9,067 bases of DNA from CAYMRB01 sp964392615 (lineage in GTDB: Bacteria > Planctomycetota > UBA8108). Both the position numbers and the translations under genes were made by a program. Position 1 is the stretch's first letter; every line of letters begins with the position of its first letter. A model generated the notes under the pieces. The model saw only the letters and a program-made list of their open reading frames with translations. It was not told the DNA's origin and made no database searches. Shown here one piece after another: positions 1 to 6,641 of the stretch. The DNA lies in contig CAYMRB010000410.1 in NCBI GenBank assembly GCA_964392615.1, positions 1-9,067 on the forward strand, given 5' to 3'.

Positions 1-20
1 TCGACCGGCCGGCCGGTCGA
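1..20. repeat. Perfect 20-bp palindrome at the window edge
   Basis: Bases 1-20 read tcgaccggccggccggtcga, which equals its own reverse complement. The core is three CCGG units in a row (5-16). With no spacer, an RNA hairpin would have to open several central pairs to form a loop. Base 21 is c, so the palindrome could extend left by a further pair beyond the window. It could be the stem of a terminator for a gene to the left, a protein-binding site, or chance in GC-rich DNA. No T-run follows it. Confidence 0.5.
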
Positions 21-193
21 CGCACGCCTCCGCGATCGTGTTCAGGGCCGTGGGCCGAGATGCCGGTGCGCACCTCGAACTCCGGTTCACGACGCTGACA
101 GGGAGCGCACCGTGTCGGACAGCGTCCGTGCGCTGTCTTACCTCTTCCTGCGCGGTCGCCGACTGCGATCTATCTATCCGGGGTTGCCTGGTT

Positions 194-216
194 TTTCGAA
201 TTCGACCGGTTCGAAA
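194..216. repeat. Inverted repeat tttcgaa-9nt-ttcgaaa
   Basis: Two 7-bp arms, tttcgaa at 194-200 and ttcgaaa at 210-216, are perfectly complementary and separated by ttcgaccgg. The site lies about 170 nt upstream of the start of the giant secreted protein gene, in a locally AT-richer patch. It could be an operator-like dyad or a weak hairpin. Nothing in the sequence ties it to a particular regulator. Confidence 0.3.
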
Positions 217-376
217 TCGCGCGGAGCGTGCCTGAAGGGGCAGGGCACGAGTTTCGTGTCTGTGTCGGTTGCCATGTCCAGGTGGATGAGGCAGACGCGC
301 GAGGTCGCGGGCAGACGATGTGACGGACCGATTCTCGGAGGGCCCGGCGAATCAAGCTGAGGCCGTCCCCTTCGTC

Positions 377-380
377 GGAG
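377..380 (+). promoter_or_regulatory. Shine-Dalgarno GGAG deciding the start at 387
   Basis: GGAG at 377-380 sits 6 nt before the ATG at 387, a normal spacing. The alternative ATG at 492, immediately before the hydrophobic core of the signal peptide, has only a GC-rich patch about 11 nt away. This favours 387 as the start despite the long n-region it gives the signal peptide. Confidence 0.55.
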
Positions 381-386
381 ACTACG

Positions 387-3300
387 ATGACCGGCTTTTC
401 ACGAGGCTTCGTAACGGCAGGCGAAACGCAGAGACGTTCTGTTGCGACGCGCGAAACGGCTCGCGTCGCAACTCGGGCGGCCAGATTGGCGATGCTGGTG
501 GCGACTCTGGCGCTCGCCCTGGCTGCACCGCTTCGAGCGCAGGGCGACCTGCTCTCGCTGTACTTGGAGGTCCGCGAGGAGCACTCCCACACGAGGGGCC
601 AGCAGCCGTTCGAGGCGATGCTCTGCGAGCTCCTGGAGGAATCCCCGTCCGGCGCGGCGCGGAGAGTTTACAGCGGAATCCTCGATGAGATCCGCGCCAT
701 CACGGCAGCCTCGAGCCCCGAACTCGAACGCACGTTCGACGAAGTGATCGCGAGTCTGGTGACCGAGGGCGGTCTCGACCTCGACGATCTGCGCGAAGGA
801 GTCGCGCTTCCGGACGTGCGGGATTTCGTCCACCGACTCGGCCTGGACGAGCTTCTCAACGACGGAGAGTGGACCGATGACGTGCGCCCAGCCTCGCGGC
901 AGCTGGCACGCTTCCTCATCGTGGAGGGGATCTCCCGGGCGTTCGATATCGAGGAAGATGAGACGGAGGGGCGGATTCTCCGGATCGCGGCGCCGTTCCT
1001 CGATCGCTTCCTCGGAATCAGCGATCGCATCGAGACGGGTCTCGTCTTCCTGAACGAGCGATTGGCTGGTTTCGCGCTGACACTCGGGAGCGCAGTAGGA
1101 GAGAGCCCCGAGATCGCCGATCGTTTCGAATCGATCGTCAGCTTCGCCCTCTCGGTGTTTTCCGCTCCGGAGTCTCCCGGGGTCGTGCAGGCCATGCAGC
1201 GACTCACGAGTCTCCTCGAGAACCCCGCGGCGTCAGCCGGCGCGATCGAGGCCGCGATCGCCGAGGCCCTCGGGGCCCGCGACGGGGCCATCTCCGCCGC
1301 GTTCCAGCCGTCGGATCGTGCCGCGCAGATCGAAGCGATCGGTCTCGGCCTGAACGTCGTCGTCGGACTCCTCGCCAAGGACGATCCGCAGGCGGCTCGC
1401 CGACTCCAGGGAGTTGTCCGCGTGGGCGTGGCGGTCGCGAATGCCTACGTCGCCGCGTCGAGCGGAGCGCAGGCCGGGTCGGCATTGGGCCCCTACGGTG
1501 CGGTGATCGGAGCCGTTATCGGACTGGCGATGAGCTGGAACGACGACTCCGGCCCGGGATCCGACCCGACGCTCGCCGCCATCGCGCAGCTCTCCCGCGA
1601 GCTTCGCGATCTCCGGCGGGTGATGAACGAGCGCTTCGATCGCATCGAGCGGATCCTCGATCGCGTCTACCGCGACATCATGGACGAGTTCACGCGAGTC
1701 CACGTGTCTCTCGACGAGATTGAAGCGATCGTTCGCTCGATTCGCGAGATCAGTCGTCGCATCGAGCTCGATCTCTGGCAGATCGCACGGGCCCTCGTGG
1801 AGCTCGACGTTCTCCGCGAGGACTGCCTCGCGGATCTGGAGCGGGGAGGATCGGAAGTGCTCTTCCTGCGCGATCTTCTCGAGTGCCTGCAAGACTACTT
1901 GAGAAACGCGTTGGTCGTGTCTCGCTCGCCGATTCTCACGGGCGCTGACCGTGACGCCGTCGAGGCGGCTCGCGAGTTCGAGCAGGCGTCCGACGGCAAC
2001 GCGCGACACTACGAGTACTTCATCGGGGTATTCCAGAATCACCTCCGGGAACGAGCTGGCGTGCGCGGAGATTCCGCGCCCAATCCGAGGTTCTGGGCCG
2101 ACCAGTCGAAGAAGTTTCTCACCGTCGGGCTCATGGCTGAAGACAACAACGACGTGAATGTAGCGAGTGGTGACAGCTTCAACGCGACGGCCGTTGGATC
2201 GCTCGAGTCGAGCTCGTACTGGATCTCCGACTTCCTCGCCGCCGTGCGCGAGCACCCCGAGATCTTCGTACGACTGTCGGAGGACTACGCTGCAACCGTG
2301 GATCCGGTCTTCCGGCTCGCGGAGGCGGAGCACGACGCTCGTCGCGGATTCGAAGTGCGCAATTTCATCAACACATTGCAGGACGCGCTCACTCCCGTCC
2401 GTTCGATCGGCGCGTGTCTCGGCGATACGGGCGCCTTCCAGCGGCGTAACTTCGGTGGACTGATCTACTCCTACCAGACTCCTGTGGATCGTTTCCACGC
2501 GTGGCTCGAACAAATCCGGGCGGAGTGGCTCAACGGCTTGCAGCGCTTGCGAGAGCACGAGAGTGACGAGGGCATTCTCGAGTTTACTCTCGACCCTGAG
2601 ATCAGCGATCCGCCTTATCCGAGAACCGGCTTCTACGCCTGGTATCACGAGTCGAGCGACTCCGGCCGTGCTACGGATCAGCCGGCTCTTTTTCTTCCGG
2701 AGTCGTATCTTGGCGAGTTTCCCGAACTCGATCGCTATCGCCAGGCCATGGCGTACCGCGCCGGATCGCTCGACTTCCGCTACCGTCTGATATGGGGAGA
2801 TCTCGACACTCCGGCGGGTGTCGGACCGTTCAGTGAGCTGATAGGAATCGAGCTCAAGGCGTACTTCCGCATCTTTGGTGAGGGTGGTGAGCCAATTCCC
2901 GTCCTGCGTCAGGTCTGGGAGACCTTCCCACTGGGCGACATCAGGAGCGCGGCGGCCGCCGGCCGCTGCGTGGTGCCGCAGGAGGATCTCACGTCGAGCA
3001 ACTTCTTGCGGTGTGTCTTGCCGATTCTCTGGGAAGAGTTGATCGGCTTTCCCGGCACGACGTTCTTGGTGACGATCCGGATGCCGGGAGGCGAGGTCTT
3101 CGATCAGGTCTGCTCACGACACCCGCGGCGACGCACTCTTCAGAATGCACCGAATCTCTGGAGAGAATCCGGCGCCGCCGCCGGCAGCCCGCGTGTAACG
3201 GCTGCGATGCACGCGAAGCGAGCCCGACTTCGGGAGCAGATCGCGATGGGAGTTCGGCTCTCGATTGCCGATCCGAACGCCTGCGACGTTTCGGAGGACT

Positions 3301-3974
3301 GCCTGACTCGGCTGGACGACCTCGTCGGGCCGGACTGGCGGACAAGTTTTCGCGACGAGATCGCGACCCTCTCCTTCTTGACCAGGGGATTCGCCTACTT
3401 CGGCTACCACCGGTCCTTCCACGAGTCGTTCGACTTCCTGAGCCGGGTGACACTCCCGAGCGACGAGCCTGCCCTGGCCGACTTCATCGGGGAGTTCCTG
3501 GAGGCCGACGAGGGGGCTCTCGCCGGCAGTCCGGAGGGGCTGCCATCAGCCGTCGTCGATGCGCTGCGTTTCGTCCCGCCGGTGTCCGAGCCCGGCCCCG
3601 ACGGAGAGGTCGAGCCGTACGGGTACGTCGTCGAGGTGCGCAACCTCATCGACGAGTTGCGCGCGCGCTGGCCGTCACCCCCCGATCCGGATTCTCCGAG
3701 GTTCCTCCGTGGGGACAGCAACGACAGCAGCGTCGTCGATCTCTCTGACGCGGTGTTTACGCTCGGCTTCCTCTTTCTCGGCGGCGATCGCCCCGGCTGT
3801 ATGGCCGCCGCGGATTCGAACGGAGACGGAGTGGTCAACATCGCGGACACATCGCACTCGCTGAACCATCTGTTCCTCGGCGGTTCGGCTCCGCCGGGTC
3901 CATACCCTGATTGCGGGACCTCGGACCGCGCGTCGGACGAAGCGGTCGAGTGCGAGGAGTCGTCGTGCCCCTGA
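387..3974 (+). CDS. Giant secreted protein with glycine-zipper/coiled-coil region and C-terminal dockerin-like domain; function unknown
   Basis: The 1195-residue product is probably exported. A basic n-region (Arg-rich, residues 1-35) is followed by a hydrophobic core at about 36-48 and a likely signal peptidase I site after Ala51 (LRA|QG). Residues 60-340 are predicted by eye to be mostly helical. Residues 342-383 are hydrophobic and Gly/Ala-rich, with a GxxxGxxxG zipper (Gly371, Gly375, Gly379). Residues 398-465 follow as an amphipathic coiled coil with hydrophobics every 3-4 positions (L402, L406, L409, F417, I420, V427, I431, F435). Residues 480-1100 are mixed, with scattered Cys, and match no family I recognise. 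Residues 1107-1195 form a dockerin-like pair of calcium loops. The second (1143-1154) matches D-x-N-x-D-G-x-V-N-x-x-D exactly; the first (1110-1121) has Ser where Asp and Gly are expected. FLFLGG and LFLGG segments and four Cys complete this planctomycete-type tail. The tail suggests calcium binding and attachment outside the cytoplasm. The zipper plus coiled coil resembles helical membrane-inserting proteins, but this is inference only. Frame and stop (TGA) are clear; the start has a GGAG 6 nt upstream. Confidence 0.9.
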   Translation: MTGFSRGFVTAGETQRRSVATRETARVATRAARLAMLVATLALALAAPLRAQGDLLSLYLEVREEHSHTRGQQPFEAMLCELLEESPSGAARRVYSGILDEIRAITAASSPELERTFDEVIASLVTEGGLDLDDLREGVALPDVRDFVHRLGLDELLNDGEWTDDVRPASRQLARFLIVEGISRAFDIEEDETEGRILRIAAPFLDRFLGISDRIETGLVFLNERLAGFALTLGSAVGESPEIADRFESIVSFALSVFSAPESPGVVQAMQRLTSLLENPAASAGAIEAAIAEALGARDGAISAAFQPSDRAAQIEAIGLGLNVVVGLLAKDDPQAARRLQGVVRVGVAVANAYVAASSGAQAGSALGPYGAVIGAVIGLAMSWNDDSGPGSDPTLAAIAQLSRELRDLRRVMNERFDRIERILDRVYRDIMDEFTRVHVSLDEIEAIVRSIREISRRIELDLWQIARALVELDVLREDCLADLERGGSEVLFLRDLLECLQDYLRNALVVSRSPILTGADRDAVEAAREFEQASDGNARHYEYFIGVFQNHLRERAGVRGDSAPNPRFWADQSKKFLTVGLMAEDNNDVNVASGDSFNATAVGSLESSSYWISDFLAAVREHPEIFVRLSEDYAATVDPVFRLAEAEHDARRGFEVRNFINTLQDALTPVRSIGACLGDTGAFQRRNFGGLIYSYQTPVDRFHAWLEQIRAEWLNGLQRLREHESDEGILEFTLDPEISDPPYPRTGFYAWYHESSDSGRATDQPALFLPESYLGEFPELDRYRQAMAYRAGSLDFRYRLIWGDLDTPAGVGPFSELIGIELKAYFRIFGEGGEPIPVLRQVWETFPLGDIRSAAAAGRCVVPQEDLTSSNFLRCVLPILWEELIGFPGTTFLVTIRMPGGEVFDQVCSRHPRRRTLQNAPNLWRESGAAAGSPRVTAAMHAKRARLREQIAMGVRLSIADPNACDVSEDCLTRLDDLVGPDWRTSFRDEIATLSFLTRGFAYFGYHRSFHESFDFLSRVTLPSDEPALADFIGEFLEADEGALAGSPEGLPSAVVDALRFVPPVSEPGPDGEVEPYGYVVEVRNLIDELRARWPSPPDPDSPRFLRGDSNDSSVVDLSDAVFTLGFLFLGGDRPGCMAAADSNGDGVVNIADTSHSLNHLFLGGSAPPGPYPDCGTSDRASDEAVECEESSCP

Positions 3975-3982
3975 CCGGCACA

Positions 3983-4017
3983 CGGAGCGCAGGGGCGAAC
4001 ACCGGCCTTGCGCTCCG
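3983..4017 (+). terminator. Hairpin just downstream of the giant gene, possible terminator
   Basis: Bases 3983-3994 and 4006-4017 pair as a 12-bp stem (nine perfect pairs from cggagcgca, one G-T wobble, two G-C pairs) with an 11-nt loop, starting 8 nt after the TGA. The downstream bases are only moderately T-rich (tctcttt at 4022-4028), not a classic U-tract. It could terminate or attenuate transcription, or stabilise the 3' end of the mRNA. Confidence 0.45.
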
Positions 4018-4030
4018 ACGCGTCTCTTTC

Positions 4031-4072
4031 GATTCCGATTCCGATTCCGATTCCGATTCCGATTCCGATTCC
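4031..4072. repeat. Hexanucleotide tandem array (GATTCC)7
   Basis: Seven identical copies of gattcc run without interruption from 4031 to 4072. The flanks (ctttc before, ggctcg after) break the pattern sharply. The unit is a multiple of three, so copy-number change would not shift a reading frame. The frames through it would encode Asp-Ser, Ile-Pro and similar dipeptide runs, but I see no supported gene crossing it. It lies 57 nt after the giant gene and about 110 nt before the first plausible start of the WD40 gene, so length change could alter promoter or leader spacing. A perfect array suggests recent slippage expansion. Confidence 0.9.
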
Positions 4073-4168
4073 GGCTCGCGGCGTAGAGCAAGGCGTTGAC
4101 ATCGCCAGCACCGCAGCGGACTCTGAGGGCGTTCTGGTCCTGCTGTTTGCGCGACGTGTACTGGTGTC

Positions 4169-4185
4169 GGGGGGGGAGAATCATG
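4169..4185 (+). promoter_or_regulatory. Strong ribosome binding site and ATG, out of frame with the WD40 gene
   Basis: A run of eight G (4169-4176) leads into GGAG (4175-4178), followed 4 nt later by ATG at 4183-4185. This is the best translation start signal between the two plus-strand genes. Its own frame reads only 16 codons and stops at TGA 4231-4233. The WD40 frame is offset by one base and has its preceding stop at 4184-4186, overlapping this ATG. Either the site starts a short leader peptide coupled to the WD40 gene, or it was the true start before a one-base change. Confidence 0.5.
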
Positions 4186-4186
4186 A

Positions 4187-4288
4187 CTGCGGCAGTTCGC
4201 CCTCGCGAAGCGACGCGCGGAGCTGTTTCCTGAGGGGCGCCCCCGGGTCGACGGCCGCAAGAATGCTCGCTCCGCGACGGTCGGAATC
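4187..4288 (+). other. Coding-like extension of the WD40 frame upstream of its first ATG
   Basis: In the frame of the WD40 gene, 34 codons lie between the stop at 4184-4186 and the ATG at 4289. By hand count 28 of these 34 end in G or C, as in a real gene here, whereas the 16 codons of the competing frame from 4183 are only half GC-ending. The translated stretch is basic, including ALAKRRAELFPEGR. No ATG, GTG or TTG occurs in it; CTG codons are at 4187 and 4223. I infer that the protein's real N-terminus reaches into this stretch. Confidence 0.45.
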
Positions 4289-6499
4289 ATGGGGTGGTGG
4301 ACCGCGGGGCAGAATCAACGGGTGGTCGACCAGCTTCGCGAGCAGTCGCAGTTTCTTGCCGAGGTGAACTACGCGGCGCAGTTCGAGCGCGTCTCCGAGC
4401 ACTTTGCGCACGGCGACTTCATGACCCACAGAGCCGGGCTCTACGCGTTGGTTCCTCGCGGTGATGAACCGGACCTACGCGGGTTCGAGGCTCGACACCT
4501 GAGTCGGCGCACAGCGGCCCGGCCCATGGTGAGTCTCGACTATCCGCCCGGGGGAACCCGCACGGGTCGATCCTTCGGGATGCGGCCGGATCGACACGAG
4601 TTCGCGATCGCCACTCTGGGCAGCGTGCGGTTTCACGCGTTCGACACGCTCGCGACGAGCTGTGCGCCGATCGCGACTCGGACCGATCGCAACGTGCGCG
4701 CGATCGAGTACTCTCGCGACGGCCGACATCTGATTCTCGGGAATGATCATCGCGCTCTGCGGGTTTACGAGAGGCGCGGTGAATCCTGGCAGTTGATCAC
4801 CGAGAGGAAGCTGTCGGGCCCGATCGCCTCTGTCGCGACGATCGGCGGCAACGATGCCAGCGGCCCGAGCGATGAACAAGTGGCGGTCTACACCGAAGAC
4901 GGGAAGCTCCAAGTTCTCCTGCTGAGCGATCTCTCCGTCGTTCGGGTTCTGGAGTCCACGTATCGCGGCATCCTGTCCATACGGTCGGCGGCGGACGTTT
5001 TCCTGGTCGGGAACATCTCGACGGGGGAGGTGGAGCGACGGGGCCCAGGCCATGGGACTCGGAGCGAGATGCCGTTCACTCGCAGTTCCGAGCTGCACAT
5101 GTTGGCGATCTCCTCTTCCGGGGAGGTTGCTGGTGTCGCCCCGTACGGCGTTCAGCCACAGGTTGTTCGGCTGTCGGAGGGACGTCCGGTGACGCTTTCC
5201 GGCGCCGAAGCGGTAGCGCACGACCTCGCTCTTTCCGCGGACGGTCGACGGGTCGCGCTCTCCGGGCACGACGGTTGGATTACCGTGCACGATACGCAGA
5301 ACGGCGCCCTGCTGCATGCGTTTCACGCGGCGCCTCGGGTTTCGCCCGAGGGTGATCCGCGCGGCGTCGAGACCTTCCTTGTCGGGTTTTCCGCGAGCTC
5401 CGACCAGCTGGTGACGGCGAGCCGCGGCGACGGGAAACTGCGACTGTGGGACCTTCGCTTCGTCGACTCGGCCTCCAGCTATCCCGTGCACCCGAGCACG
5501 ATCTGGTGCTTGGCGTACGACTCCGGCGCTTCGGAACTGGTGACTTGCAGCGATGAGCTCGCGATATCGCGTGTGGAAGAGACGGATCACGGGCTCCGAT
5601 TGGGGCCTGCCGTGGGCGTCTCTATCGCCGGGCTCGAACGCCCCGACGAGTGCTCTCTCGACTCGAGCGGCAGACAGGCGGTCGTAGGAATGGGCGATCG
5701 GCGAGTGCTTCTTCTCGAGATTCCGACCGCAGATCGGGACGAGCGAGGCTCTGCTGAGGCCACCGCGACGCTCGCAGCGAGCATCGATGCGAGTCTCGGT
5801 CCGTTCGACACAGCACTCCATGTCGGCGCTTTCTCTCGGGGCGGATCTCGGATCGCGTTGGTGTTCGTGGGCGGCAAGATCCGGTTCCTGGAACGGCGAG
5901 GGAGTGGGGGGCGAGAGAGCAGGACGCGCTGGCACGAGACCGCAGCGATCGATCACGAGGACGAGCGCCTCAAGCACGCCGCGTTCTCCGCTGACGGGAA
6001 TCTACTCGCCGTCGCTTCGAACGCGAGCCGCGGAGCGTGGGTCTACCGCTTCCCGTCCGGCGAGCTGGTCGGTCACCTGCGATGTCTGGGAGAGGTGCGC
6101 TCCCTGGTCTTCTCGCACGCCGGGACTCGGTTAATCATCGGCGGATCCGGCGGCATGGTGGACGTCTTCGATCTCCCCTCGACGCGCTCGGTCATCGAGT
6201 TTCGAGCGCGTGGCGGGGAGGTACACTCCCTCGCCTTGAGCGCTGACGATCGCCGGCTCGCCGTCGGCGGAGGTCAAGGCACCGTCGAAATCTGGATGCT
6301 CTTCGACTCCACCGACGGCCGCTCGCGGTCGGCCCCCCTGCCGCTCGCGACGCTCCGAGACCATCCCGGCCCCGTAGAGGCCCTGAGGTTCTCCCGCGAC
6401 GGACGGTGCCTCTTCGCGGGCGGCGGCGCGACCGACGGTTCGGGATTGGTCACCGCGTGGCACGCACCGCCCATCGATCCGCCGTTGCCGGCTCCGTGA
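4289..6499 (+). CDS. WD40-repeat beta-propeller protein with kinase-type N-terminal linker, kinase domain absent
   Basis: The 736-residue product is built largely of WD40 blades. Recognisable ones, with F/A-S-x-D-G-x-x-L/V cores and WD-like ends, fall near residues 136-161, 269-295, 309-339, 360-390 (KLRLWDL), 405-431, 509-537, 561-592, 603-631 (VDVFDLP), 645-671 (VEIWML) and 696-728. At least ten blades are visible, enough for two propellers if the diverged stretches between them count. WD40 propellers act as protein-binding platforms. Residues 10-75 resemble the helical linker that joins the transmembrane helix of planctomycete Ser/Thr kinases to their C-terminal WD40 repeats, ending in the typical DLRGFEARHL element (62-71). 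No kinase domain, transmembrane helix or signal peptide is visible. The ATG at 4289 has only a weak GGA 3 nt upstream, and coding character continues to about 4187, so this start is probably too short or the 5' end is damaged. Hand-counted GC3 is about 70 percent, lower than in the neighbouring minus-strand gene. Confidence 0.85.
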   Translation: MGWWTAGQNQRVVDQLREQSQFLAEVNYAAQFERVSEHFAHGDFMTHRAGLYALVPRGDEPDLRGFEARHLSRRTAARPMVSLDYPPGGTRTGRSFGMRPDRHEFAIATLGSVRFHAFDTLATSCAPIATRTDRNVRAIEYSRDGRHLILGNDHRALRVYERRGESWQLITERKLSGPIASVATIGGNDASGPSDEQVAVYTEDGKLQVLLLSDLSVVRVLESTYRGILSIRSAADVFLVGNISTGEVERRGPGHGTRSEMPFTRSSELHMLAISSSGEVAGVAPYGVQPQVVRLSEGRPVTLSGAEAVAHDLALSADGRRVALSGHDGWITVHDTQNGALLHAFHAAPRVSPEGDPRGVETFLVGFSASSDQLVTASRGDGKLRLWDLRFVDSASSYPVHPSTIWCLAYDSGASELVTCSDELAISRVEETDHGLRLGPAVGVSIAGLERPDECSLDSSGRQAVVGMGDRRVLLLEIPTADRDERGSAEATATLAASIDASLGPFDTALHVGAFSRGGSRIALVFVGGKIRFLERRGSGGRESRTRWHETAAIDHEDERLKHAAFSADGNLLAVASNASRGAWVYRFPSGELVGHLRCLGEVRSLVFSHAGTRLIIGGSGGMVDVFDLPSTRSVIEFRARGGEVHSLALSADDRRLAVGGGQGTVEIWMLFDSTDGRSRSAPLPLATLRDHPGPVEALRFSRDGRCLFAGGGATDGSGLVTAWHAPPIDPPLPAP

Positions 6500-6540
6500 G
6501 ACGACGGTGGGGGCTGTATTCCGCACGCACCTGGAGTGCC

Positions 6541-6585
6541 GCTTTGGGGACTCGGCGACGAGAGGGACGCCGTCGCTCCCAAAGC
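6541..6585. terminator. Hairpin in the convergent intergenic region, candidate bidirectional terminator
   Basis: gctttggg (6541-6548) pairs perfectly with cccaaagc (6578-6585). Inside, after a 5-nt bulge, g-gcgacg (6554-6560) pairs with cgtcgc-t (6571-6577), counting one G-T wobble, to leave a 10-nt loop. The element lies 41 nt past the stop of the WD40 gene and 56 nt past the stop of the opposing PQQ-like gene. That is the expected place for a shared terminator. Neither side has a strong T-run, so it is not a canonical intrinsic terminator. Confidence 0.5.
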
Positions 6586-6641
6586 CCGTTGGAAGTTGTC
6601 CGCGATCCCGGGGCGCGCAGCGCGCGGAGGCCGTATGCGTC

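Larger units (their letters stand above)
21..386. other. Region without a supported gene, upstream of the giant secreted protein gene
   Basis: No reading frame here has convincing protein content. The short frames open on either strand are Arg/Ser-rich and have no recognisable motif, as expected by chance in GC-rich DNA. The region probably contains the promoter and leader of the gene at 387, but I cannot identify a clear -35/-10 pair. The only structure noted is the inverted repeat at 194-216. Confidence 0.5.

Noticed and set aside
320..688. GTG-started plus-strand frame overlapping the start of the giant gene
   Set aside because: GC-ending codons are fairly frequent over its first 34 codons (about 74 percent), which is tempting. 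But the product turns Gly/Arg-rich, lacks motifs and a good ribosome site, and competes with a signal peptide and a continuous 1195-codon gene.
1233..2648. Long minus-strand open frame (471 residues) inside the giant secreted protein gene
   Set aside because: It is antisense to a well-supported gene, has no recognisable motif, and its composition fits a GC-rich shadow frame.
3911..4099. Small frame encoding an Asp-Ser dipeptide run through the hexamer array
   Set aside because: The run is only the translation of the (GATTCC)n array, and most of the rest overlaps the end of the giant gene in another frame.
4178..4291. Repeated gaatcatg at both candidate WD40 starts (4178-4185 and 4284-4291)
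   Set aside because: Eight matching bases without extended similarity around them are too short to argue for a duplication.
4475..5977. Minus-strand open frame of 500 residues across the WD40 gene
   Set aside because: It is Arg-rich and repeat-free, and lies opposite clear WD40 blades; long antisense frames are expected at this GC content.
6613..6625. gcgcgc-a-gcgcgc near the end of the PQQ-like gene
   Set aside because: The single-base spacer cannot form a real hairpin without opening most pairs, and such runs are common in GC-rich DNA.
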